From Gyromitra esculenta (Eukaryota; Ascomycota; Pezizomycetes; Pezizales; Discinaceae), in NCBI GenBank assembly GCA_038503075.1, contig JBCAML010000016.1, positions 1 through 64,000 on the forward strand: a stretch of DNA of 64,000 bases, given 5' to 3'. The notes below the pieces were generated by a model, which saw only the letters and a list, made by a program, of their open reading frames with translations, had not been told where the DNA came from and searched no databases. The stretch's first letter is position 1. Each line of letters starts with the position of its first letter. Of the stretch, positions 11,403 through 23,533 are shown piece by piece. The position numbers and the translations under genes are program-made.

Positions 11403-12905
11403 TCATGGAGATAGGGCTCTCGGGCTAGTGTGGGTTGATAGGCTGGTACAATGCATATTCAAGACTTATTATTTGTAACGCTGCCAAAGTGTTCTAGTTT
11501 GGTTGATTAGAACGATAAAAGTCAGCTTCCAAGTAGGGAAAGACTGAGAGCCAATGCAATGCCTAAAAAAATAAAAGCCCCGCTTCTCAAGCTCAACGAC
11601 TGATCGCAAATCTGTACGGGAAAGAGTGAAAACCAATATCGCTTGATCTATGCTACGTCCAAGTGTAGATTGAAAATAGGGATTTTGCTGTAAAGGTAAT
11701 AGAGAACTCTTGCGTTAGGATAGGATAATATATGCTCTTGGTCTGCATATATAGTGGATATTTGGTAAGCACTCTCTAGCGCTAATACCTAGCTGTTCCT
11801 CAATTCGCGAGCCAACAAGAAACTATTCAACAATGCCATTTATAGCCTAGCGCATGCTATCAACACTTAGAGGATGCTAGCATAATCAATACGCTTTACC
11901 TTATTAGTAATTTAGTAACTGCAGACTTCATTAGTTATGAATACTAGAGCTAAGGACGCGCCCGGATCGCAACTGAATCCCGCACATGTTTGAACCATTA
12001 GTGATTACAATTCAGGACCAAAACATAATATGTGAACTTTTTTTCTGTTTGGTAGAGACTAATTATAATTATCAAAAATATAATATTGTCAATTTAAAAA
12101 AAGTAGAATTGTCCACCTTGATTGTTTTCTTCGGTTGCCAATATGAGCTCACCCCTCACAACCTTCTTACAACCCCTCACTAGCACATATATAGCGATGT
12201 CTCCAAAAACCGGCAAAACAAAGGCCGCATGGGGCAGCAACAAAGGTAAATACTTACTAAAGCTGTTGAAAAAGCAGATTGATGCAGGAAAAAGATCTGA
12301 TAGCATGAGGAGGTGTGGTGGTGGGTGGTGGTGGTGGCTGAGAAGGAAAACATGTCAGCTGCTTGACTGTTTGATTGCTGAAACTACAATTTCAGGCATT
12401 CGTAATTTGGCCCTCGGCAATCATAAGTGGTGGGGATTAAAATCTAAAAATACTATTTCTCCAAACGGGTCCTAAACGTCGCTAAATTGCAATGGGCTAT
12501 CGTTTGGGATTGACCTTGACACCTACAACGGGGCTTCTATTCATGACTTTTTCACGTTATCTTCACATATATATCGCTTGGCTATGGAGTAAAAACTTAG
12601 AATCGCCAGCGGCAGACGGTCTTCGGTCCGGCCGCTCGGGGTATAGACTTTTTTTTGTACTAACTTGAAAATGGAAATTACATGTGGAGACGAACGTGAC
12701 GACAAGTAAACGAAATGAATAAAATCCACCATGCAAGTCTACGATCTGGAGGCTCGTTTTGTTTTTCGCCTAGGTGAGTTCCCTGCCGAGAAAATTTTTA
12801 AAAAAATTATGCAATTGCAAACCAGATTCTCTCCCACCTGCGTTAAAAATGTCCGAAATTAGTAAATTATTACTGTGAGTATCCTGTTGCACTAGAATTT
12901 AGTTC
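11403..12905. other. AT-rich intergenic stretch
   Basis: Between the AA9 stop and the permease stop. Short frames only; one G-rich run near 12307-12345 gives a low-complexity tryptophan/glycine peptide that is not convincing. No RNA gene or element seen. Confidence 0.4.
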
Positions 12906-15353
12906 TTACCTATTCTTAGGCTCGGGAGGAGGATTCTCGCGCTCGTATATATCTACCTCCTCTTTACCAGTCCAGATATCGAGCTCGGCAGGTTTATTTA
13001 ACTTTGTACGATGCCAGAGCTTGTGGCCAACAAAAGGTAATCCAAACATCAGGATGCCGGAGTACTTTCAAGCTCATATGCAACTATCAGATTACTAATT
13101 CTCTAGTATCTCGAGCTCTAGCTGGGAACACTCACGTTGGCGAAAAAGTCAGATACACTCCACTTTTCCGGGAAGAAAACGTCAAAACCACTAATTACTG
13201 CAGTGAATTTGTAAGCCTCAAGTTCGAAGACAAATCAAGTGTTTGTTGAACCTACTGATGAAAAAGGTTACCATGCCCACACCATAGTAAGCGGCATAGG
13301 GCATAAACTTCGATCTAAAAGGCAGATCCTCGTGTTTAAGGCCTTGGGCAAGATATCCCTTCCGGAATTGGATAGTGGCCAAGAACAGTGTTAACCAATT
13401 GAATAGACTGGACAGCGTTGTAATATTCATGAACCTTAAAAGTTGTTAGCAAACATGGTCTATCTCATCATTCGGACGTAGGCATTCGTAATACCAATTG
13501 AAAACCTAAATTAAATTCATCAACATCAACATCAACATATAAGGGGTGCTATAGTTCAAAGAAAACTTACGACTGAGGATTTATCGGATAGTAACAAGAA
13601 TGACAACATGGTGAACGCGAATACCGCACACACTGCGAAGTATGGAATCCCTAACTAAAGGTTAAAAATATTGAATAGAACGTGGAGATACTATGATGCG
13701 TACCCCTCTTGCTGCACCTAGCAAAAATCTTCGGTGCGTGGCCGGTAATTGCAAGAGCGTACAAGTTGCGAGACGCAGCAAACATGAAACTTTTTATATT
13801 AGTACGTACGGCGGTAAACTATTGACAAGAATCAAGAAATTCCGTACCTATTTCCACATGACCATGCAGATGTGAGAATTACGGCATTGATAACACTTGG
13901 AAGCCCGTCTGGGGAATTATGGAATTAGCAAAGATTATCGCGACTGGATAGTAAAGTCTGAGTCCAAACCAATGTTTGCGTTTACGATTGCGGCCACCCA
14001 AGGCGAAGCGGCAGCCCCCGGTGCACCATTATCAAGAGCTGTATTTAAGCCTTTATCGTTATAGGGAACCTTCTGTATGTTAGCTCCCCTAACCTAGTAT
14101 TCATCTGACAAGGGGGAAATACTAGGACACCAATCGCCAGAACCCCAAAAACGTAGAAAATTACGACGCGCCAAAAAGTACGCCGCACAGCTTTGGGTAT
14201 ATTACGCCTTGGGTTTGTGGTCTCGCTGGCGGCCACACAAATAACCTCAGAGCCACCAAATGCGAAACAGCTGTGTTATGTGTGTAATATATCAGCTTTA
14301 AACCCCGCGCTTCAACTGATATATTCAATGGAGATCGTACGCGTTGACAAATGACTTTAGAAACCCGAGGAAGCGACCTGAGGCACCATCTTTGATATAT
14401 CCCCTCATGGCTCCAGGGTGATTCCAATATCTAAACCCAATGCGGTCATGATTTGGCCCACCCCCAAAAAACAAGACAACAGCTAGGAACAAGAGACCGA
14501 TGATTGTAATGATCTTAATACTTGCAAAGACGAACTCTGCCTCTCCGTATCCCTCCACAACTGCAAGCTGTTAGCGCTAGCTCCAAGGACTGAAAACTTG
14601 AATGCTTATCCGCATCAAGCGCAGCACATTGAATGGTAATAAGAACCAACCGAAGATATTAAGAACAAATATAACAACTAGGATTATAACAATCCAAACT
14701 ACGATATGGATCTTGAGAGGGTCAGCTTGGAGATACTTTCTGTACTCGAGGGCTTCTTACACTATCGTTCCAATATTCTATCAACAGAATGGCGGCAGAT
14801 ACTTCAGCGCAAACAGTGATTGCCGCTCCCAATGTATAATTCCAGCCCATAGCAAAGCCCCATGACGGGTCGAGGTAACTAATTGGAGTATTAATGGTCA
14901 GAATCAGCTCGTTTTAAATTTTGAAGGGTAACATACCGATGGGCGTAAACAGTAAGACCACCAGGGATTGGAAGCCAAGTTGTCATCTACCGGCCGATAT
15001 TAGTTTAGCTTCTGGGAGAGATGGCCAAGGCTCTGCCTTCGACTTACCTCACCAATAGCTAACATCAATGAATAAATCACTGTGCCGACGATAGAATATG
15101 CAAGGAAAATGCTTAGCGGTCCAGCTCTAACCAGAGCAGCACCACTCCCAACGAAAAGCCCAGTACCGATGATACCACCAATCGCAATGAATTGAACATG
15201 GCGGGCTTTGAGACCTCTTCGGACGTGACCGTACTCCTTCTCGTCTACCCGACCTGTGTATGGAACGGCCTCTCTTGGGCCACTATCACGCTCGACATCG
15301 GAAAAAACACCTTTCTTGTCATCATATTCTGGGACCGGGGGTGGCTCTGCCAT
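12906..15353 (-). CDS. Amino-acid permease, yeast amino-acid transporter (APC) family
   Basis: Plasma-membrane amino acid:proton symporter. The start (15353, MAEPPPVPEYDDKK) opens a cytosolic tail of about 50 residues, then the signature RGLKARHVQFIAIGG and GTGLFVGSG of TM1. Downstream exons give TTWLPIPGG and GWNYTLG, the GGPNHDRIGF loop, SETTNPRRNIPKAVRR, VPYNDKGLN, SRNLYALA and LPYAAYYG-like (MPYAAYYG) blocks in family order. The last exon encodes GHKLWHRTKL and ends in TAA at 12906-12908. At least ten introns are needed. One exon is only 11 nt (13495-13505) and completes VFNWFMNITTL. All frames checked stay open, so the gene looks functional. The substrate cannot be told from sequence. 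One long low-quality stretch (about 14560-14800) was followed only approximately. Confidence 0.88.
13495..13505 (-). other. 11-nt micro-exon of the permease
   Basis: GTTTTCAATTG sits between an acceptor (TTTAATTTAG) and a donor (GTATTA). The next intron, 13435-13494, has a GCTAAC branch point. Only with this micro-exon do the flanking exons join in frame to give the conserved VFNW-FMNITTLSS segment. Confidence 0.75.
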
Positions 15354-17444
15354 TGTAGAGTACTCTTCAGCAGGAATTGGCCAGAATCGCTAAGTGTTGG
15401 AAGGAGAGCGTGAGGATCAAAGTAGCCTCGAGCTTGACAAGAGGAGTTAAGGGGAGAGGGCAGTATGCAGACTTTGTACATATAGTATCCTAGAGTGCAC
15501 TCACATTTTGGGGCAGTTTCCGTGTCCCACATGGTAGCTGAAACCTGCAGTAATCTATCTAGATTCCAGATCTCTTTTGATTGTGACGCACACGAGTCCA
15601 CGCAACAATAACAAACAGGCCCTCTACATGCAGTAAAACCGCTGCTTATCGCTTTGTCGCGTTATACTACTAGAAAGTGGAGCGGTATGTAGCACATGGC
15701 AGCGAAACTGCAGAACTTTTCTTTCCAGCGTGGTGATCTTATTATCTCGGCGGTGCTACTCGTTATAGTACGGATTCCGCAGCCAAGGCTATGAAACTCG
15801 GCTAATGACCTGCTGGTAAGATTATTGCCACGAATGAATGGTCGATTCTTCAGCTCCGAGTACTGCAGGACAGGATGGGTATTCTCTCATGTCTATTTAA
15901 TGCTTAAGTCTAATTACGGCCAGGGATTTGGTCACGCTGCGGCATTTGTGTACCCGCATCTGTTACTTTCCGTCTTAAGCTTTTGATTGATACATGCGCG
16001 AGAATCTCAACTTAGGAGCCATGAAAAATTTGCTGGTAGTACGGGAAGAATTTTCCCCTAAAGGCATTTATTTAGCAAGGCCTAGAGGCAACAAATCATA
16101 GAGCAGTGGAGGGGATCGCGAGGCAGAGGGCATAACGGGGCTTGGCTCACAAACTCAATATTTCGCCCCTAATGGAGATTAGTTTGTCAGCCAAGCCTGT
16201 CAAGCCTTGTTATACCCTCTGCCTCGCGATCCCCTAGGCCTCCATGCCCTGCGCATATGTATGTATGTCTGGTGCCAAGAGTTCAATACTTAACTAATAG
16301 TTGTCACGTCCTATTAGTCCAGAAAGTCGAGATCAATAGGATGTGACCAGTAGCCCTACTTCAATCCCATTGCTTATGCTGAATACGAAGGGTCTCGTTA
16401 ATGTTACTAGGATAGAAAATCTTTACACATAGCTCATAAAAATTTTCTTATCTTCAGCTAATAGACGTTTTCGATTGCCCGAGTTGAGGGCGAGAAAATG
16501 CACGTAGGAGAAGCTAAATTTGAATTTGGCTACCATAGCTTGGATGTTTTATCTCCCCTTTGGGGAAGGCGGTACACGTTATTTATTGTTTGAATAAGGA
16601 AGTATAACAGCGGCATTCCATTCGATCGGCGTGACAGGGCAGACTATTGAGCGATTAACTTATTTGTATGGGCTGTGGTTTTGCAAGGGTACAGTGTCAT
16701 GTACATACGATAAGCCAGGCCTAGCCAACTTCTAGAACGCGAACAAGAAATTGGCAACTCGCACTAGCTACTAATATTTTACTTGCTAGATCTGGCTGAC
16801 GGGAGCACCCGCTTTTAGCCTGGATTGCTCTCCGATATCTTTGGCCAATAGGGAGGTTTTGCAGGGAAGTTCTAACTGTCGGTTATTGCTGCGCATGTCA
16901 CAGCATAGGATCCATAACGCTGCTAGTTAATAATCAATCGCGGAAACTAAGCATTTATATGTTGGTATCATGTCATAATCCATCGTTATCTACTTTCTTT
17001 CGACTTTTTTTTTACCTTCTCAGTCAAGATAATTTCACCAGTGCAATAGCCGTGGAGTTTACTCTGGAACCTCAATTGCAATGGCCACTCTGGTTGGGCC
17101 ACGGCTTGGCCCACACTTTATCCTCATCCTCAAGCTCTTATTCCCTCAATCGCCGGAAGGCAGAGTTTTCCTTCCAGACCTCCCTAATGGAAGGGCAGGG
17201 TACGGCCACATAATGCAGAGGGCCGCGGCATCTACCGCACAGCACGCAAACCGATAACACGAACTTTATTCGTTAACATTGAGAAGAAACACCACAGGGA
17301 TGGGGCCTGGCCTACAGTCATCTTGCCACTTTTCTTCGAGTTGATACCTGATTTTAATAGCACAGCCCTTCATCTTCACACCGTGGCCGGCGAAAAATTA
17401 TAATTTTACTATATCTGCCCCACAAGGCATAACGATCTTCTAAT
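15354..17444. other. Intergenic with a long foldback; otherwise no gene
   Basis: Holds the permease promoter (15354 onward), the foldback described at 16110-16235, and the 3' region of GH43. No coding region supported. Confidence 0.4.
16110..16235. repeat. Long imperfect inverted repeat (foldback)
   Basis: The outer arms 16110-16136 and 16209-16235 are 27 nt with one mismatch. The inner arms 16139-16155 and 16181-16197 are 17 nt with one mismatch. The loop is 25 nt (16156-16180). The arms are GC-rich in an AT-rich surrounding. No clear target-site duplication or TA flank was found, so it is either a decayed MITE or a transcribed hairpin. Confidence 0.75.
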
Positions 17445-19613
17445 CTACATCCACTCATCTATTTCAGGAAGGGTTTCTTCATAATATTCCTCCTTCACCC
17501 AGTCGAACCCGACATCAGGTCCGTCTACCGGCCATGGAAAACCATTTCCAGTTGCATATAATACGAACTGTGCGCCGGTAAAGACGAAATAACTAACTCG
17601 AAATCAGCATCGGCCCTCTCATTCTTTAACAGCTCAGAACCTTACCTTGCAGGCGCGAATGCAAGCCACTTGCTTTCAATTTCGGCCATCCATTTCGTCG
17701 GCTGTTTCCCACCAATAGAATAGCCAAAGCTGTAATTTAGAGGCTCTGCTCGTATATGTAGGAATAAGTCTGAAACGCTGCTTCTGAGAATAGGATCATA
17801 TGTAGTCTTCTGTAGGTTAGGTTCCTGCACTTCGTTTGCATGTGATGAAAATGCAGCGTTTGGACCCATACCTGAATAGTTGTATTTCTGGTAAGCTGTG
17901 TATATACGCATAAATCACTTACGGTAATGTTGGTCGGGCATTTTTTTATGGCTATATCTTGGTGCTGAAATTCTGAAAGGTAGACACTAATACCAACTTC
18001 TTGCAACTTAGACGTGAAAGATGCCTTTTTCTTGGAGTCCGATATTGAGACTCTTGCGCTGAAGGTCATATTTAGGGATTTTTGTTTGCGAAACAATGCT
18101 GCGGGAGTGTCGCGGTTCGAGAGCGTATAGATGTTCGGATTAAGTTTCAGTGCTGGCAAACCACCGATTTTGTTCGTGAGCTCGTAGTTACTGGTATATG
18201 GCGTCCTAATTTGATAGTAGTCTTTCCTGAGAATAGTTGAGTTGAAAGTATCAATAAAGAGTGGCGGTATCGCAGAGTTATCCGGGAGAGATGGAACGTC
18301 GGAAAGGAGAGATATAGGATTGTTAACAGTGGGCCATCCATCAACCCATTTCACTGGAGCAATAAACGTCTCCCGCCCTTTTTGTAACATCATTCAGCAG
18401 CGAAAAGTAAACAACAGAGGTTGCGCGGCGGGATATACCTAACGGAGATGATCCATTGACATTGCGTCGGGCAAGAAATGTCATAAAGTATTCACCCTCG
18501 GGGGTTGATACAAGGTCAGCATGACCAGTAGACTGAACTGTCAAATAGCGATATCCATATCCACCATTGAAAAGGATAGGATTGTTGGGTGCTGGTGTCC
18601 ATGGACCAGATGGAGACTTTGAACGCGCAATAGTAGCGCGATGGGCATCATCCGTTCCACCTTCATCGATCCCGTAGAGATAAGTCAGCTAGTTTTATTA
18701 CCGCGAAATCTGCAAAATATATTATGTATTGAACAAACCTTCCGCAGTCAACATATAATACCAATCATCAATGTGGTAAAGGTGTGGCCCCTCTGGCCTT
18801 GACGTGCTATTATTTGGCAGTGTCCCATTATACATTAAGAAAACATCAGAGAGGGATTTCCCGGTTGTCAGATCGATCTCGCATTGATAAATGCCCCAAA
18901 TTCTGTCAACGTTATTGTTGATACCTTGGTGGGTCAGATATGTTTTGTTAGTCTTTGGATCGACAAATAGGTCAGGGTCTATTCCCCAAGGTTCAGTCCT
19001 GTGTAGTTAACAGTTAATAGGAGATTCGTGGTTGAGGCTAAAATAGCTTTTCCCCGAAAGCGCGATACGTATACATACCATGTCAAATCACTCCAGGTCT
19101 TCAGATCTGCCGACGATGCGTAGTACATCCTGGGGAACAGCCGATTGATTGGATCATAGCTATAGTCCTTCAATTAGGCACTGGGATTTCGGTAACTAAG
19201 ATTTCTGGATCCGCCTACACCCATCTGTTCGCTCCGATAACATAAAACCGCCCATGGAAGTATCGGAGGGTTGGTGCCCAAACGCCTTCCAAAGGGTCAA
19301 TCGATGCAAGCCATTTAACTATGCGATATTGTGGCACGAACTAACCTGCGCCGGTAGGTACTCCATACAGTGGCAATGTTGCTGGCCGATCGAAGGCATG
19401 CGATACAAGCTCCCAATCCACCAGGTTTTCGGACTTGTAAATGGGAATAGCGGGAAAGAACTCAAAAGTCGACGTCGCGATGTAGTAGGTATTGTTCACG
19501 CGAATAATTGATGGATCCGGATTGAATCCCGAAATTATCGGATTCTTTAAGCAGGCAATTAGGTTGGCAAGTAGCAAGGCGACCGCCACCACCGAAAGAT
19601 ACGTGAAACCCAT
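17445..19613 (-). CDS. Secreted glycoside hydrolase family 43 (xylosidase/arabinofuranosidase type)
   Basis: Five-bladed beta-propeller enzyme that removes xylose or arabinose from plant cell-wall hemicellulose. The signal peptide (MGFTYLSVVAVALLLANLIA) is followed by NPIISGFNPDPSIIRV, which holds the catalytic-base Asp. Next come STFEFFPAIPIY, a GVWAPTLRY block, GIDPDLFVD (pKa-modulating Asp) and SRPEGPHLYH (catalytic acid Glu). The C-terminal beta-sandwich domain follows (ETFIAPVKWVDGWP, then FIDTFNSTILRKDYYQ), as in two-domain fungal GH43 proteins. About eight introns; the last exon encodes PWPVDGPDVGFDW and ends in TAG at 17445-17447. Product about 550 residues. All three catalytic carboxylates are present and no disabling change was seen. 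The exact substrate is undetermined. Confidence 0.88.
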
Positions 19614-22270
19614 CGTGACTTGTGAGTGATATTGAATTAGAACTACAGAGCTGGAGCGGAGTCACCAAATATAATATGTTCATAGATTTCAATAGATACC
19701 TGATCTACTAGGGTATGACACTTGTCCTATGCGCGATTCGGGATAATAGAAGAAGTACCGGGAGCGGGGAAGTCAGCCAGGGAAGAGGGCTCAAGCATTT
19801 TGCCCCGCAATAGTTTAGCTTTAAGCGCATGTTCGGCGCAGTTGGTACCGGTTCGCAGTTAGAGATCTCTAGGGCTAGCTATAACTGGAGAAACAAGCCT
19901 GGTGGAATTGGGTATTGTTGGCACTGGTATTAAACGTTAGCTATATACCATCTGAACTAATCTTGTATACTGTGGACAAAGCGTAGCGTACAAGTGGCCG
20001 GAGGAGCCCCGGAAGACTGTCCGGAGGTTAATTAGCAAGTCGTTTGATTTTCGAGCTGGTCCATTGCAAACTTAGGGGGTTTAAAGGACCTTTAGTATCC
20101 GGGGAAAACAGCGCGATATAGTCCTTTAAAATAATAATTCATAGTTGGAAGGGTGCTCACTCTATATTAGTTTGTACGTCTTTAATGTTGGCGGTGATAC
20201 TGCTAGAGCAACCCAGGTTTCCGCCCAACTGCCCATGAAATTATTCGGAAACGGTAACGGGGTGCCTACCCGCGATCGTATATAGTATTATACTCTACTA
20301 AAATCTGAACAGATTACCGAGATCAAGGCACGCCACCATGTATTGTTGCAAGTCCGGAGATAAATCCGCACGGTAGTATTCCACGGTGAATAAGCATCAC
20401 AGCCCCACTTGATTCATTTGGTGGTTATGTGGCTGGTCCCTTGCCTGCGATGAATTCCTCAACCTAATCAAGGCAACTCAATGCTGAGCATATTTCTACA
20501 AAGCCACCTCATACCAGCAGATATAACAGGGCATTGGATATAGTCGATCAGGATATCACGCATAAAGCGGGTTGTATTTCATTTTCCGGCGCGTGTGGTG
20601 CCGAGACCACCTTGGCTTTCGAAGAAAACCAGGGTTGAAACTCTCTTCATAAGATGGATTTGTCCCATAGGAAATTTTTAGTGCATACTCCTAGAACGCA
20701 CGGCCCGTTTAATTATAATTAGTAGCCCCAGCGATTGAAATTTAATAACATGGGCTAGATCGTGTGTTTGAACTTCGGATTTCTGATGCACAAAATGACC
20801 AAAGCTGTAGAAAGATTTGCGGCATACAGATATCGTGATTTAGTATCATAATTTCAAGCGATTCAACTTGGGACCGTATCGGGTCCTTTGGGTTATCCTT
20901 GTCCTTGTATACTATTCTCAACTACTTCGTTTGCAAAGCGGTTTTCGACGTCCTACTCTACAGCTTGTGTAAGGTGGATCGATAGCTGACTTTATCCAAT
21001 TCATTCTCTAGGGATGGCAAGATAATCACAAGGTGAACTACGCTGCGTGCTACCATCTTGAAAGCGAAATTTCCTCCTTATATGCTGTGCAACGTCGGGT
21101 GGGTGACGATCAAACCCAGGGTGCACTGACGTGGGTCATAAATTTCGTTTATCTGCCGAAGGTACGCACGGAATGACCTGAGCATCAAAGCAGGTATGTA
21201 CTCTAGAGCAGAAAGGGGTATTTACGATTAAACGAACCCTAATCCAATATTGGCAACCCGCTCAATCGCCAGCTTATGATTGTTCACTAAGTAGGAGCAA
21301 GATGTCGCGAGGTGCGTACAGGATTGGTTATTGAGGTGAATCCTAGGCCAGAAAGATACACAAGTGTACGGTATATCTAATAACCTAATGAATAAATAAC
21401 AACGGCATATTTAATCCAAAATATTGCTGTGTGGCTAGCACAATTTTTACACCATGGCATGGTCGACCAAACACACTTTTCACACACTTTTCACACATTT
21501 TTTACACACTTTTAACATATTCCGCACATGAAGATTGTGCAAGTAGACAGATTTGCAATTTAATTTTGCTGTGTGACTGGAGTGTGTTAAATACACACTT
21601 CACATTGTACCATAGTGCCCTTGACCTTTCAAGAGGGAGGTGTCATAGCACCATGGCCAGTCACTCTGATAGTCAAAGCGAATACCTAGATGACGAAGCC
21701 AACAAATGGCGAGGTAATCAGGGCCTAGCTAGCCTGCTAACGTTCTAGTTCATAGGACCATCTTAAACTTTGGCAGCTAGCAAGCAACTTAGTACTTCAA
21801 GTGGAATGTTTTCAACCTTGCAATCGACCACTTTTCCACACAGCTTGATTCCTGCTAGGTTCTGTTTGCTTGAAAGCTCACCTGATAGTTGAATGTAGAT
21901 AGTTTAATTGTGCGGTCGTCTGCTCGAGAAACAAACCTTGGGGCGGAAAGAAGAGTTACTGTTAGGAACAAGATATCGAGAAATGTAATGTAGACCTGTG
22001 AAAGAGGAGAAATGAGCCCCAGAGTCCGAAATATTGCTAGATTTATTTCTAAGAATTTTCCAGTCATATTTGTTTGAATATGCTTAAAAGGATTGGTTTT
22101 CGAGTAACCATATATATATATGCATTCTCTCATGTGGCCTCTAGACACACGCTCCGTCTCCTCTACACAATTTTTTTCGAAAAACACCTTCCTATTCGGG
22201 ATAACCAACCTTCTCGCAAAACTCAATCTTTCCTCAAAACTCTTTAATTTTCAACTTCACCTTAGCGTTC
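19614..22270. other. Gene-poor stretch before the transposon block
   Basis: Starts with the GH43 promoter. No gene recognised. At 21471-21514 an 11-12 nt unit of the type TTTTCACACAC recurs about four times. A short frame at 21652 (MASHSDSQSEYLDDEANKWR) runs into a possible donor GTAATC but I could not extend it. Confidence 0.35.
21471..21514. repeat. Short tandem repeat, ACACTTTTCAC type
   Basis: About four imperfect copies of an 11-12 nt CACACTTTTCA unit in a row. Confidence 0.6.
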
Positions 22271-22706
22271 GTGATGTCTGAAAACACACTACCTTTCTCT
22301 CCCTTCCCTAGTGGAAGAAATTTTTCAGCAACTCCCCTGCTCCAACCTACCTCCGGTACCCCATCCAGAGTCAACTCCCCTACCCGTCCCTCAACACCCA
22401 CTATCATGTCCTCCAGTGCACTCTCGGAGATGCAAGATATCCTCTGCAAACTTATTGCACAATCTCCTATCAATCAAACAAGCATCGCGCCCATAGTTCA
22501 AAACCTTGCACTGGCCGATCCCTCACGCACTGAAGCAATTTTAATTGACCTCGCCATCAACACCACCCACATGATATCATCCATAGATGCTAGGATGACC
22601 AAACTTGAAGAACTCCTTACGCCAGTACAAACAGCTTCTCCAAATAATCACCCTCAACAGCTCTCTCAAATCCAAGCTGCTATCACTAATCTTGCCGACA
22701 AAGTGG
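22271..22706 (+). pseudogene. 5' part of an unrecognised ORF cut off by an LTR insertion
   Basis: Open frame starting MMSENTLPFSPFPSGRN: a Ser/Thr/Pro-rich N-terminus, then a helical segment (MQDILCKLIAQSPINQTSIA, then SIDARMTKLEELL) that looks like a coiled coil. The native frame ends at about 22706, exactly where the LTR beginning TTTCACGG starts; the last residues of the apparent frame (SRIKDWI) are LTR sequence. The composition would fit ORF1 or gag of another retroelement or a regulatory protein; the family is not recognised. No continuation was found on the far side of the transposon block. Confidence 0.45.
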
Positions 22707-23521
22707 TTTCACGGATTAAGGATTGGATATAGGGTTAGGTTTTGAGTATATGGTTGTTATGTCTTTCGGTTGTTGGATAATGTTATTGTATTTCGGGTAT
22801 TATCGGCTATTGGGTTTTGTTGAGTGAAAGCGGGTTTCACGGATTAAGGGATAGGGTTAGGTTTTGGTGTGATCGTTATTATAGGTTTCGAAGGTTTTGT
22901 TATTCTATCTCGGTTACTTTCGGTTATGGGATTTGGTTGGGAAAAGCGGGGTATTTAAATGATGGATTTTGTTCGCTTGTTGTTCTCTTTCTCCTTTTCT
23001 TTCTTTAAGCAACGTTCTCGTTACCTTCTGCTGTAACTATCTAATACCATCTCGGTTCTACCTCAGAACCCTCGCTGTCGCGGTCTACCTCGCTGCACCT
23101 ATCTCGCCTTGAGATAAACCCTCGTAGAACTTGTAGAAACGCTGCACTCTTTGAACGTGTTGTACCCTGGATTAAGTAGCACTGCTCACCTTCAGGGATA
23201 CTGAAGGGCTTAACTCAAGGCTCAACCGTGAGAGCGGGGTATTTAAGTGAAGGATTTTGTTCGTTCTTTGTACCTTTCTTCTTCTTTCCTTAAGCAACGT
23301 TCTCGTTACACTTCTCCTGTCTCAGTTTTAATACCACTTCGATTCTCCCTCAGAATCCTCGCTGTCGCCGTGAACCATCGCCGATACTTCGCCTGGAAGT
23401 ATACCCCCTGTAGGACCTGTAGAAACCTTGCACTCATCAAAACGAGTTGATACCTCACTTAAGTAGCACTGCTCACCTTCGGGGATACCGAAGGGCTTAA
23501 CTGAGAGATTCAACCGTGAGA
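22707..23521 (+). repeat. 5' LTR of the decayed element, interrupted by a solo LTR
   Basis: Starts TTTCACGG and ends CCGTGAGA. Removing the inserted solo LTR (22835-23233) and one copy of its duplication leaves 411 bp, the same length as the intact element's LTRs. Confidence 0.85.
22835..23233 (+). repeat. Solo LTR (399 bp) inside the 5' LTR
   Basis: TTTCACGG...CCGTGAGA flanked by the 5-bp direct repeat GCGGG (22830-22834 and 23234-23238). The host LTR sequence resumes as GCGGGGTATTTAAGTG. Same family as the host LTR. Confidence 0.88.
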
Positions 23522-23533
23522 TTACGTTGCTTC
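23522..23533 (+). other. Primer-binding site of the decayed element
   Basis: TTACGTTGCTTC directly follows the LTR end. It lacks the TGG complementary to a tRNA CCA end. It contains ACGTTGCTT, the reverse complement of AAGCAACGT found within the element's own LTR, as in the intact copy. Confidence 0.65.

Noticed and set aside
12122..12475. 117-codon plus-strand frame with a glycine/tryptophan run
   Set aside because: Low-complexity GGTGGT repeats produce the run; no domain and no splice support.
14602..14865. Plus-strand ORF in the permease locus
   Set aside because: Antisense to permease exons that match the transporter family.
20000..21400. Possible decayed gene upstream of the transposon block
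   Set aside because: No frame, splice pattern or family motif could be followed.
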